Assembly: GCA_026391115.1 (NCBI GenBank)
Contig: JAPLER010000200.1
Span: forward strand, 1,418-12,581
DNA: 11,164 nucleotides
From: Bacteroidota bacterium
GTDB taxonomy: Bacteria > Bacteroidota > Bacteroidia > Chitinophagales > Chitinophagaceae
Direction of reading: 5' to 3'
Positions 1-7,456 of the stretch are shown here, piece after piece. The notes beneath the pieces are model-generated. The model searched no databases and had not been told where the DNA came from. It saw nothing but the letters and a program-made list of their open reading frames with translations. Position 1 is the stretch's first letter. The number at the start of each line of letters is the position of its first letter. A program made the position numbers and the translations under genes.

Positions 1-234
1 AAATAGAGAATTAAATTAACAAAATAATTTTTTTTTATAATTAGGAACTAACAATTATATATCGAAACCCATTGATGAAAAACTATTATACAGCAAGATG
101 ATAAAGCATACTTAGTAATGGTTGACAAGAGATGATTTTTCAGTAGTTACGCTGTTTTTAAAAACAGTTAAGCTATGCACAATTTTTTATCATCGTTTTT
201 ACATTGCTATTATTGCATCTAATTTACATTTACA
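1..234. other. Non-coding start of window, AT-rich
   Basis: No convincing reading frame was found on either strand. The stretch is strongly A+T rich and contains a perfect 16-bp palindrome CTGTTTTTAAAAACAG at 152-167. No TTTG occurs on the + strand here, so the Bacteroidota -7 motif TAnnTTTG is absent and the promoter of the downstream oxidoreductase cannot be placed. The upstream neighbour lies outside the window. Confidence 0.6.
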
Positions 235-1290
235 ATGCAAGTAGATTACATTATTGTTGGTCAAGGTATATGTGGTAGTTTTATGAGCCACTACCTGCAA
301 CAACACAACTCCAAATTTGTAGTTCTTGATGAAGGCAAAACAACCACATCAAGCAAAGTAGCCAGTGGCGTTATTAATCCTATTACAGGCAGAAGACTTG
401 TAAGAACCTGGATGATAGAAGAAGTGCTACCTTTTGCTGTCAATGCTTATCAACAATTAGAACAACAACTTCATTGCAGCTTTATCTCCCCAAAAAACAT
501 CATAGACGTTTTCACCACTCCACAAATGAAACTAGCATTTGACGAAAGATTACCACAAGAAACGGATTACTTATCTAATGCCATACCATCACAGAAATTT
601 GAAAACGTGTTACACGATTTTTTTGGTAGTGGAATGATAAACAATTGCTGGCTGATAGATATCAATCTGATGCTTGCTCAACAACGTCAGCATCTGATTC
701 AATCCAATAACTTATTAACAGAACTTTTTGATGCTACACAATTACAAGTAAGCAGTAATGCCGTGCAATACAAACATATTACTGCCAAAAAAATTATTTT
801 TTGCGATGGCATTGGCAGCACACAAAACCAGTGGTTTAATATGCTGCCTTTTGTACCCAATAAAGGCGAGGCATTACTTGTGCAAATAGACCAATTGCCA
901 AGAGATTATATGTATAAATGTGGCGTAACCATTGTGCCCTGGCAAAACAATTTATTTTGGGTAGGCAGCACATACGAATGGAAATTTGAAGATGACAAAC
1001 CCACTGCACAGTTCAAAGAAAAAACAATACACACACTACAACAAATATTAAAAACCCCGTTTAAAGTAGTTGACCACTTATCTGCTGTGCGACCAGCCAA
1101 TATTGAACGTCGCCCATTTGTGGGCTTACACCCTATACACCCTAGCATTGGTATTTTAAATGGTATGGGTACAAAGGGTTGTTCATTAGCACCATATTTT
1201 GCCAGTCAATTTGTAGAGCATTTACTATACAATGCACCCATTAACCCTTTGGTAGATATTAAACGTTTCGAAAAAATATTAAGCAGATAG
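235..1290 (+). CDS. FAD-dependent oxidoreductase, DAO family (amino-acid oxidase-like)
   Basis: This 351-residue protein has an N-terminal Rossmann dinucleotide-binding fold: a beta strand DYIIVG leads into the glycine motif G-Q-G-I-C-G (residues 9-14), and the second strand ends in the acidic pair FVVLDEG (28-34), as expected for binding the ribose of FAD. Further features typical of the DAO superfamily are the segment SGVINPITGRR (44-54), a central substrate domain with FWVGSTYEW (241-249), and the C-terminal FAD-contacting segment NGMGTKGCSLAPYFA (309-323). It has no signal peptide, so it is probably cytoplasmic. Family members oxidise amines or amino acids, or act in tRNA or thiazole modification; the substrate here is not readable. 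The ATG at 235 places the glycine motif at the normal distance from the N terminus. It is separated by 267 bases from the stress genes and is probably a separate transcription unit. Confidence 0.85.
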   Translation: MQVDYIIVGQGICGSFMSHYLQQHNSKFVVLDEGKTTTSSKVASGVINPITGRRLVRTWMIEEVLPFAVNAYQQLEQQLHCSFISPKNIIDVFTTPQMKLAFDERLPQETDYLSNAIPSQKFENVLHDFFGSGMINNCWLIDINLMLAQQRQHLIQSNNLLTELFDATQLQVSSNAVQYKHITAKKIIFCDGIGSTQNQWFNMLPFVPNKGEALLVQIDQLPRDYMYKCGVTIVPWQNNLFWVGSTYEWKFEDDKPTAQFKEKTIHTLQQILKTPFKVVDHLSAVRPANIERRPFVGLHPIHPSIGILNGMGTKGCSLAPYFASQFVEHLLYNAPINPLVDIKRFEKILSR

Positions 1291-1297
1291 TAATAAA

Positions 1298-1336
1298 GAT
1301 TATTGAGGAGTTAACATTAGGTTAGCCCCAATAATC
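1298..1336 (+). terminator. Possible weak hairpin terminator after the oxidoreductase
   Basis: GATTATTGAGG (1298-1308) and CCCCAATAATC (1326-1336) form an 11-bp inverted repeat with one mismatch and a 17-base loop, starting 8 bases after the stop codon. No clear T-run follows, so intrinsic termination is uncertain. Confidence 0.35.
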
Positions 1337-1557
1337 CTATACTTAATTGACAGTTACTTCTAATTATTATGTCATTTAAACAACAATGTTGTACTCTTCA
1401 ATGTTGCTGAAGAACAACATCAGCAAACATAGAAGCAAAGAACAACAAGGAGAAATACCAGCTGCTATCGAATGTATGAATAATGCAACTATTGGTATGT
1501 ATAGTATAACTTAACCCCAATATACTTTTTGAACCTTTGTAACCTAAACTCAACAAA
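1337..1557. other. Intergenic gap before the stress genes
   Basis: No firm gene is visible. ATGTTGCTGA (1401-1410) and TCAGCAAACAT (1420-1430) form an imperfect hairpin with one bulged base. A short open frame at 1386-1514 (42 codons) has no supporting feature. Near the universal stress gene, AACCTTTG (1532-1539) matches the Bacteroidota -7 consensus TAnnTTTG except at the first base, but no TTG lies at a normal -33 spacing. A promoter for the 1558 gene is expected in this gap but cannot be fixed. Confidence 0.4.
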
Positions 1558-2022
1558 ATGAAAAAAGTATTAATTGCATTAGACTACAGCCCCACAGCAC
1601 AAAAGGTTGCCGAGATTGGCTACTCGCTAGTAAAAGGTAGCCAAGCCGAAATAACTTTACTACACGTTATAGGCAATCCGCTGTATTATTCATCAAGCGT
1701 GTATGAACCTATAATGGGTTTTGGTGGCTATGTCAATACCGATTTTTTGGAACCCAGAATTACCGATGGATTAAGAAAAGCATCTTACGAGTTTTTAGAT
1801 AAATCAAAGCATCACTTGGGCGATACCAACATTAAAACACTAGTAACCGATGGCGATACTGCCGAATCTATTATTGCTACTGCCAAAGAAATGAAAGCAG
1901 ATTTGGTAATAGTGGGTTCTCATAGCCAACAATGGCTGGAGAAAATATTAATGGGCAGCGTTGCTGCAAAAGTGTTGCACGAAAATGCTTTTCCTATATT
2001 AATTATTCCAACAAAAAAATAA
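1558..2022 (+). CDS. Universal stress protein, UspA family
   Basis: This 154-residue single-domain protein has the normal UspA length and order. It opens with the first beta strand KKVLIALDYS (2-11), where Asp9 is the usual adenine-side acidic residue, followed by a helix, the strand ITLLHVIG (32-39), and a long variable linker rich in Tyr and Gly (43-60). The C-terminal half contains DLVIVGSHS (115-123) and GSVAAKVL (133-140), ending in strand FPILIIP. The ATP-loop consensus G-x2-G-x9-G-S/T is present except that the second Gly is Ser123, so nucleotide binding is likely but not certain. The family consists of cytoplasmic proteins that bind ATP or AMP and are induced by starvation, oxygen limitation or other stress. 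Its stop codon directly abuts the GTG start of the CbpA-type gene, so the two are very probably co-transcribed. Confidence 0.93.
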   Translation: MKKVLIALDYSPTAQKVAEIGYSLVKGSQAEITLLHVIGNPLYYSSSVYEPIMGFGGYVNTDFLEPRITDGLRKASYEFLDKSKHHLGDTNIKTLVTDGDTAESIIATAKEMKADLVIVGSHSQQWLEKILMGSVAAKVLHENAFPILIIPTKK

Positions 2023-2910
2023 GTGGAATATAAAGACTACTATAAAGTTTTAGGTGTAGATAAAAAGGCATCGCAAGATGATATTAAAAAAGCATATCGT
2101 GCGTTGGCTATACAATACCATCCTGATAAAAACCCAGATAACAAAGCAGCAGAAGAAAAATTTAAACAAGCCAACGAAGCCAATGAGGTATTGGGCAATG
2201 TAGAGAAAAGAAAAAAGTATGATGAGCTTGGCGAGAACTGGCAACAGTTTGACCAAAGTGGTCATCAACAAAGAGGTCATCAAAACCAGTATCAAGGCTT
2301 TAATAGTGATGCTTTTGGCACTGGCGAACAAGCCGATTTCTCTGATTTTTTTGAACAGTTTTTTGCAGGAAGAAGTGGAGGCAAAACCAATACAAAAAAT
2401 AGACGTGGTGGTGATTATGAAACAGCTATGGAAATCTCTTTGGAAGAAGCCTACAAAGGCACAGAACGTATTATACAATTAGAAACTGGCAAGCTTAGAA
2501 TTACTACAAAACCTGGTGCTTATAACGAACAACGATTGTTGATTAAAGGCAAAGGTGCAAAGGGTAGTAATGCAGAAAATAGTGGTGATTTATTTGTGAG
2601 AATTACAATAAAAACGCATCCACAATTTACCAGAAAAGCCAATGATTTATATATTAACCAAAACATAGATTTATATACTGCTGTGTTGGGTGGAGAAATA
2701 ATTGTTGATACACTATCGGGCAAACTTAAAATACAAATTGCTGCTGGCACACAAAATGGAAAGTCAATAAGGCTTAAACAAAAAGGAATGCCACTATATG
2801 AAAAGCCCAATTTTTACGGGGATTTATACATTCAATTGCAAGTTTTAATACCAGATAAATTGACAGATAAACAACGTGAATTATTTGAACAACTTAAATC
2901 ATCCATTTAA
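2023..2910 (+). CDS. cbpA: CbpA-type DnaJ/Hsp40 co-chaperone
   Basis: This 295-residue protein has an N-terminal J domain (about 4-69) with the essential HPD tripeptide at 33-35, preceded by the YYKVLGV and AYRALAIQY helices and ended by KRKKYDELG. A Gly/Gln/Phe-rich linker follows (about 70-128). Next come two substrate-binding beta domains: CTD I from about 130, with GDLFVRITIKTHPQF at 188-202, and CTD II from about 208, with LGGEIIV and GDLYIQLQV. The cysteine zinc-finger repeats of DnaJ are absent, which identifies the CbpA/DjlB type; E. coli CbpA has a similar length. It stimulates the ATPase of DnaK and delivers clients to it in the cytoplasm. The start must be GTG at 2023: no ATG precedes the J domain in frame, and the GTG lies immediately after the TAA of the universal stress gene, which suggests translational coupling. 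The modulator gene cbpM is not recognisable downstream. The symbol marks the subtype, not proven orthology. Confidence 0.92.
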   Translation: MEYKDYYKVLGVDKKASQDDIKKAYRALAIQYHPDKNPDNKAAEEKFKQANEANEVLGNVEKRKKYDELGENWQQFDQSGHQQRGHQNQYQGFNSDAFGTGEQADFSDFFEQFFAGRSGGKTNTKNRRGGDYETAMEISLEEAYKGTERIIQLETGKLRITTKPGAYNEQRLLIKGKGAKGSNAENSGDLFVRITIKTHPQFTRKANDLYINQNIDLYTAVLGGEIIVDTLSGKLKIQIAAGTQNGKSIRLKQKGMPLYEKPNFYGDLYIQLQVLIPDKLTDKQRELFEQLKSSI

Positions 2911-2921
2911 TTTTTTGTGAT

Positions 2922-3275
2922 ATGAAAACAGATACAATCAACTATTCTCTTGCAAGGCATTATCAATTTCCAGTGAATGAATTTGATGATGGTTTTTATA
3001 ATCCCAAGCTGCAATATTCGCTGCGTCATTTGACCTTTATTTGCAATATACCCAATGAAACACTTGCCGAAGCTTTAAAGAAAGCATTGCAAATATGCTA
3101 CCTAGCCAACATTAATAGCAAGCAACATTTTAAGCAAGTTTATTTGTTTAATGAAAACGATGGAACGTTATGTATAGATTGCTTTATGAGTAAAAATGGG
3201 TTTAACTTAATGCTTATGCAAATCTCATCTATCAACGAAAAATTAGCTATGTGGCTGTGGCATTTAACAGATTAG
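2922..3275 (+). CDS. Unrecognised 117-residue protein downstream of cbpA
   Basis: I do not recognise this family. The protein is soluble, with no signal peptide or membrane segment. Visible features are an aromatic N-terminal third (ARHYQFPVNEFDDGFYNP, 11-28), a helix containing AEALKKALQICYLANI (49-64), and a C-terminal part with paired cysteines TLCIDCFMS (82-90) followed by a Met/Leu-rich helix and a terminal WLWHLTD. The gene starts only 11 bases after the CbpA-type stop and is on the same strand, so it is probably the third gene of the usp-cbpA operon. Its position is the one often occupied by the CbpA modulator CbpM, but no MerR-like helix-turn-helix pattern is visible, so I do not give it that name. 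A role as a chaperone-linked partner is only inferred from position. Confidence 0.75.
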   Translation: MKTDTINYSLARHYQFPVNEFDDGFYNPKLQYSLRHLTFICNIPNETLAEALKKALQICYLANINSKQHFKQVYLFNENDGTLCIDCFMSKNGFNLMLMQISSINEKLAMWLWHLTD

Positions 3276-3427
3276 AAATGTGTGAATGATATAACATTTA
3301 CAGTGCTTTGTATAAGATTTGAAAATAGGCAAATAGTCAACTTTACATTTCTTATTTAGCATCATTACAAAGCTGTTTTACCATCTATTTAAACACTTTT
3401 AATTAAAAAAATAAATAAGACACCAGA

Positions 3428-4465
3428 ATGATAGCAGTTAAAAAACATGGCATTTTATTGGGCAAAACAAGTTTTGAATTTGAGAACGAAGGGGTTTTAA
3501 ACCCTGCAACAATAAGAGAAGGAGATATTGTACACTTATTTTATAGGGCTGTTGCAAAAGGCAATCGTTCAACCATTGGATATTGTAAATTAAATGGACC
3601 ACTTGACATTGAATTGCGATATGAAAATCCTGTTATAACACAAGAACACAACTACGAATCGCAAGGTGTTGAAGACCCAAGAATTGTAAAAATTGATTAT
3701 CATTACTATCTTTCTTATACAGCTTATGATGGGGTTAATGCAATGGGTGCTGTAGCATTATCTAAAGATTTAGTTGAATGGCATAAACTAGGCATTATTG
3801 TGCCACAAATTACTTACAACGAGTTTATAGAACTTACCAGTAGTAACGAGCAATTTATCAAAAAATATGTCAAGTACAACTCCAATGCACATTTAACAAA
3901 TGATGAAAAAGAGAATATGGTGTTGTGGGATAAAAACTTAATTTTTTTTCCACGTAGAATTAATGGTAAACTATGTTTTATACATAGAATAAGACCAGAA
4001 ATACAGATAGTAGTTTCGATAGAAAACTTTAATGAACTTACAACCAGTTTCTGGAAAGATTATTTTCAACATTTAGATGAGTATGTCGTCTTGTCGCCCC
4101 AATATAGTCACGAGGCTAGTTATATTGGCGGTGGCTGCCCTCCTATTGAAACACAATATGGTTGGCTACTTATTTACCACGGTGTTTATGACGATAAAAA
4201 TGGTCACGTTTACTCGGCATGTGCAGCATTGCTTGATTTAGAAAATCCACAAAAAGAAATTGCACGCCTACCCTACCCTTTATTTAAACCAGAAATGGAA
4301 TGGGAAATAAAAGGTGAAGTCAATAACGTATGCTTTCCTACTGGTACAGCTTTATTTGACGACAACTTATACATATATTATGGAGCAGCAGATGAACAAA
4401 TTGCAACAGCATCTGTAAGTTTATCTGAACTACTAAAAGAACTTCTATTAAACCTTAAAAACTAA
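3428..4465 (+). CDS. GH130-family beta-mannoside phosphorylase-like protein
   Basis: This 345-residue protein fits a five-bladed beta-propeller of glycoside hydrolase family 130. Diagnostic segments in order are FENEGVLNPATIREGD (18-33), HLFYRAV (36-42), GVEDPRIV (80-87), where the Asp of the E-D-P-R motif is a candidate catalytic residue, LSYTAYDG (95-102), DKNLIFFPRRINGK (168-181), GGGCPPIETQYGWLLIYHGV (234-253) and FPTGTALFDDNLYIYYGAAD (303-322). Most characterised members reversibly phosphorolyse beta-1,4- or beta-1,2-mannosides to alpha-mannose 1-phosphate; some are hydrolases. There is no signal peptide, so it acts in the cytoplasm. The gene lies 11 bases before the GT4-type gene, which suggests a shared transcript and pathway. 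The 152-base gap upstream contains AAGATTTG at 3314-3321, a one-mismatch TAnnTTTG, with no proper -33 partner. Linkage specificity and direction of the reaction cannot be read from the sequence. Confidence 0.88.
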   Translation: MIAVKKHGILLGKTSFEFENEGVLNPATIREGDIVHLFYRAVAKGNRSTIGYCKLNGPLDIELRYENPVITQEHNYESQGVEDPRIVKIDYHYYLSYTAYDGVNAMGAVALSKDLVEWHKLGIIVPQITYNEFIELTSSNEQFIKKYVKYNSNAHLTNDEKENMVLWDKNLIFFPRRINGKLCFIHRIRPEIQIVVSIENFNELTTSFWKDYFQHLDEYVVLSPQYSHEASYIGGGCPPIETQYGWLLIYHGVYDDKNGHVYSACAALLDLENPQKEIARLPYPLFKPEMEWEIKGEVNNVCFPTGTALFDDNLYIYYGAADEQIATASVSLSELLKELLLNLKN

Positions 4466-4476
4466 ATACTTTAAAA

Positions 4477-6831
4477 ATGCTAACAGTAACATTAGAAGAA
4501 AATATAGAAGTTATGCCAAAGAGTTTTAAGGCAGAGTTTGAGTTGATGGATGAATTATATCATTCACTTAAAAAAAATCAGTTAACAGAAATCCTTTGTA
4601 TTACTACATTCCCCCCACGAGAGTGTGGCATAGCAACTTACTCGCAAGACTTAGTAAAAGCATTAAACAGCAAGTTTAACAATTCATTTACACTTAAAAT
4701 TTGTCCTATAGAATCTCATAGTAAAAACCATTACTATACCGATGAAATAACACATACCTTAAACACAGATATTCCAAGTTCATACATTAATCTGGCAGAG
4801 GAAATTAATACAAATGATAGTATTGGAATGGTATTAATACAACACGAGTTTGGCTTATTTGCAGAGAAAGAAAAAGATTTTGAAGCCTTGTTATTTGCTA
4901 TTGAAAAACCTGTCATCATTGTATTTCACACAGTTTTGCCCAATCCAAGTGTAGCTTTAAAAAATCAGGTGCAACAAATAGTAGGCTTGGTTACATCTGT
5001 AATAGTAATGACACATTCTTCATTAATTACTTTACAAAACGATTATGATATTGATGCTACAAAGATTCATGTAATAGCACATGGTACACACTTGGTGCAA
5101 CACTTAAGCAAAAAAGTACTAAAGAAAAAATATCATTTAACTGGGCGAACTATTTTATCAACTTTTGGTTTATTAAGTTCTGGCAAGAGCATTGAAACAA
5201 CATTAAACGCATTGCCATTAGCCATAGAAAAAAATCCTAATATTCTATTTTTAATTATAGGTAAAACACATCCATCAGTAGTCAGTCAAGAGGGTGAAGC
5301 ATATCGTGAGATGCTGGAAGATATTGTAGAAAAGTTGCACTTAAAACATCACGTTACATTCATTAACTATTTTTTACCTCTTGATACGTTGCTAGAATAT
5401 TTGCAACTTACAGATGTGTATTTGTTTACTTCTAAAAATCCCAATCAAGCAGTAAGTGGAACATTTTCTTACGCTGTAAGTTGTGGTTGCCCCATTATTT
5501 CAACACCAAATCCTCAAACCAAAGAAGTATTGAAAAATGATGCAGGAATTATTTTTGATATAGATAACTCGAAACAACTATCTAATGCTATAATTAAGTT
5601 ACTAGGCAGCGATGCTTTAAGAAAGAAAATAAGTTCAAATGGGTTGCATAGAATGGCTTCTACGGCTTGGGAAAATGCAGCCATTGCTCACGCTTTATTA
5701 TTTAAACAAAATGCGTTAGGTAGTATTGCACTCAACTATACAATTCCAGATATCAATTTGCATCATATAAAAAAGATGACAACAGATTTTGGTATGATTC
5801 AATTTTCAAAAATCAATCATCCAGATATTGAAAGTGGCTACACACTTGATGATAATGCCAGAGCAATGGTAGCAATGTGCCAGCATTATAAACTTACCAA
5901 AGATGAATCTGATTTAAAATACATTGATATCTATCTCAACTTTATTAAATATTGTTTACAGCCCAATGGTTATTTTTTAAATTATGTTGATGAACAAAAA
6001 AATTATACAGAGCAAAACAATACAACCAATTTAGAAGACTCAAATGGAAGAGCTATTTGGGCTTTAGGTTATTTAATCTCGTTAAATTCATTATTGCCAA
6101 ATGAGTTTCATAAAGAAGCTAAAAGTCTTATTAAAAATGCTGTAAAGAGTATTACAGCTATACATTCAACCAGGGCAATGGCTTTCATAATAAAAGGGTT
6201 ATACTATGCGAATTCAAATATTACAAGCAAACAAGATATTGAACTGATTAAAGAATTTGCTGATAGATTGGTACAAATGTATTACCACGAGCAAGATGAA
6301 GAATGGCCTTGGTTTGAAAGTTATCTTACTTATGCCAATAGTATTGTGCCAGAAGCAATGCTTTGTGCTTGGCTTGCTACAGGAAAGACAGCTTATAAAG
6401 AAATTGCTAAAAAAACATTTGACTTTTTATTATCAAAAACATTTAATAACTCTAGAATAAAAGTAATATCAAACAAAACCTGGCTACATAAAGCTGCAAC
6501 ATTTGTTGAGCTAGAAGATGGTGGCGAACAACCCATTGATGTTGCCTATACAATAATGGCATTAAGCAAATTTTACAATGTATTTAAAGAGCCAACTTAT
6601 CTTGATAAAATGGAATATTCTTTCAATTGGTTTTTAGGCAATAATCATTTGCATCAAATTATTTACAATCCTTGTACTGGTGGCTGTTACGATGGTTTAG
6701 AAGAGAATTATGTTAATCTAAATCAAGGTGCAGAATCAACTGTAAGTTATTTAATGGCAAGGCTAACCATCCAAGAAAATAATCAATCAAAAAGTAGTAA
6801 CAAACAACTACATAGTGAACATCAATATTAA
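4477..6831 (+). CDS. Two-domain GT4-type glycosyltransferase with C-terminal helical (toroid-like) domain
   Basis: This large 784-residue protein has two parts. Residues about 37-410 form a GT-B glycosyltransferase of GT4 type: the N-terminal motif TFPPRECGIATYS (44-56), QHEFGLF (122-128), a linker with VIAHGTH (199-205), the start of the second Rossmann half TFGLLSSGKSIETTLNALP (229-247), and the donor-loop region SGTFSYAVSCGCPIISTP (327-344). The usual GT4 E-x7-E acidic pair is not present there. Residues about 425-765 are repeated helix pairs with conserved acidic and aromatic clusters: GYTLDDNARAMV (454-465), LEDSNGRAIWALGYL (519-533), EEWPWFESYLTYAN (608-621), EQPIDVAYTIMAL (684-696) and CTGGCYDGL (733-741). 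They resemble an alpha/alpha-toroid carbohydrate domain. There is no signal peptide or membrane anchor. The tight spacing after the GH130-like gene points to joint glycan synthesis or turnover. Donor, acceptor and the activity of the C-terminal domain are unknown. Confidence 0.85.
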   Translation: MLTVTLEENIEVMPKSFKAEFELMDELYHSLKKNQLTEILCITTFPPRECGIATYSQDLVKALNSKFNNSFTLKICPIESHSKNHYYTDEITHTLNTDIPSSYINLAEEINTNDSIGMVLIQHEFGLFAEKEKDFEALLFAIEKPVIIVFHTVLPNPSVALKNQVQQIVGLVTSVIVMTHSSLITLQNDYDIDATKIHVIAHGTHLVQHLSKKVLKKKYHLTGRTILSTFGLLSSGKSIETTLNALPLAIEKNPNILFLIIGKTHPSVVSQEGEAYREMLEDIVEKLHLKHHVTFINYFLPLDTLLEYLQLTDVYLFTSKNPNQAVSGTFSYAVSCGCPIISTPNPQTKEVLKNDAGIIFDIDNSKQLSNAIIKLLGSDALRKKISSNGLHRMASTAWENAAIAHALLFKQNALGSIALNYTIPDINLHHIKKMTTDFGMIQFSKINHPDIESGYTLDDNARAMVAMCQHYKLTKDESDLKYIDIYLNFIKYCLQPNGYFLNYVDEQKNYTEQNNTTNLEDSNGRAIWALGYLISLNSLLPNEFHKEAKSLIKNAVKSITAIHSTRAMAFIIKGLYYANSNITSKQDIELIKEFADRLVQMYYHEQDEEWPWFESYLTYANSIVPEAMLCAWLATGKTAYKEIAKKTFDFLLSKTFNNSRIKVISNKTWLHKAATFVELEDGGEQPIDVAYTIMALSKFYNVFKEPTYLDKMEYSFNWFLGNNHLHQIIYNPCTGGCYDGLEENYVNLNQGAESTVSYLMARLTIQENNQSKSSNKQLHSEHQY

Positions 6832-6843
6832 AACAAAATAAAA

Positions 6844-7428
6844 ATGTCTATTCATCTTTTAGAAACAGTTCAACAAAATTTGGGTTATCCAGCTTTGCAA
6901 AAAATAGATCGCAATACACAACAAATGGTTGTAGATGCAAGTACTCCAAACGAAGATAAATTTAGTCAAGCAGCAATACCTGCTGTATTAATTAGTTTAT
7001 ACAAATATGCTCAATCAGACCTTGGTGCTAAAAATATTTTAAACCAAAAAGAAGCGTACAATTGGGTAAGCGAAATTTTTGGTGACAATAAAAATAAAGC
7101 CATAGAAGCAATAGCATCTTATTCAAAACAATCAGGAGAGAATCCAATAGAGAAGCTAAACGCAATAGCTAATGAGGCAATAAAAATTACCCATCAAACA
7201 TTAACCAATGAATCTTCTATTGAAGCAGTAAAAGTGTTCTTTGATGATCAAAGAAATAATATTTTACTATATCTACCAGCTGCTTTAAACTTTGGAGAAA
7301 TATTACATAATAACGCTTTAGATGACGCAACAAACAAGATGGAAGGTCCAATATCTAGTTTAATGCAAGGCATTGGTTCTATGTTTAGTAACCCAACATT
7401 AACTGATGATATAAAATCATCGTCATAA
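6844..7428 (+). CDS. Conserved-looking 194-residue protein of unknown function, DUF937-like pattern
   Basis: No function is recognised. The protein is soluble and helical, without signal peptide or membrane segment. The N-terminal half (FSQAAIPAVLISLYKYAQ, 40-57) and the C-terminal part (LPAALNFGEILHN followed by LDDATNKMEGPISSLMQGIG) loosely resemble the repeated hydrophobic helices and terminal Gly/Met-rich tail of DUF937-type proteins. This is a pattern impression, not a search result. It begins 12 bases after the glycosyltransferase stop behind the A-rich leader AACAAAATAAAAATG, so it is probably the last or next-to-last gene of the GH130-GT4 transcript. The DATNKMEGP segment looks like a conserved signature and would be the best handle for finding homologues. 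Confidence 0.75.
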   Translation: MSIHLLETVQQNLGYPALQKIDRNTQQMVVDASTPNEDKFSQAAIPAVLISLYKYAQSDLGAKNILNQKEAYNWVSEIFGDNKNKAIEAIASYSKQSGENPIEKLNAIANEAIKITHQTLTNESSIEAVKVFFDDQRNNILLYLPAALNFGEILHNNALDDATNKMEGPISSLMQGIGSMFSNPTLTDDIKSSS

Positions 7429-7456
7429 TACAACTAAAACATTACAATTAAAATAA

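Noticed and set aside
152..167. Palindrome CTGTTTTTAAAAACAG as an operator
   Set aside because: An A/T-run palindrome is easily formed by chance in such AT-rich DNA, and no second copy or promoter motif is adjacent.
906..1148. Open frame of 80 codons on the - strand
   Set aside because: It lies wholly inside the FAD oxidoreductase gene, has no recognisable domain, and its composition is that of an antisense shadow.
1386..1514. 42-codon frame as a real gene
   Set aside because: No recognisable domain, no A-rich leader or signal sequence, and the length is within chance expectation; kept only as a low-interest observation.
2050..2478. Open frame of 142 codons on the - strand with many hydrophobic residues
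   Set aside because: It lies entirely within the CbpA-type gene; the Phe/Ile/Leu richness comes from complementing Lys/Glu/Asn codons, a usual shadow effect in AT-rich genes.
2922..3275. Annotation as CbpM chaperone modulator
   Set aside because: Position fits, but no MerR-like helix-turn-helix or other CbpM pattern is visible in the protein.
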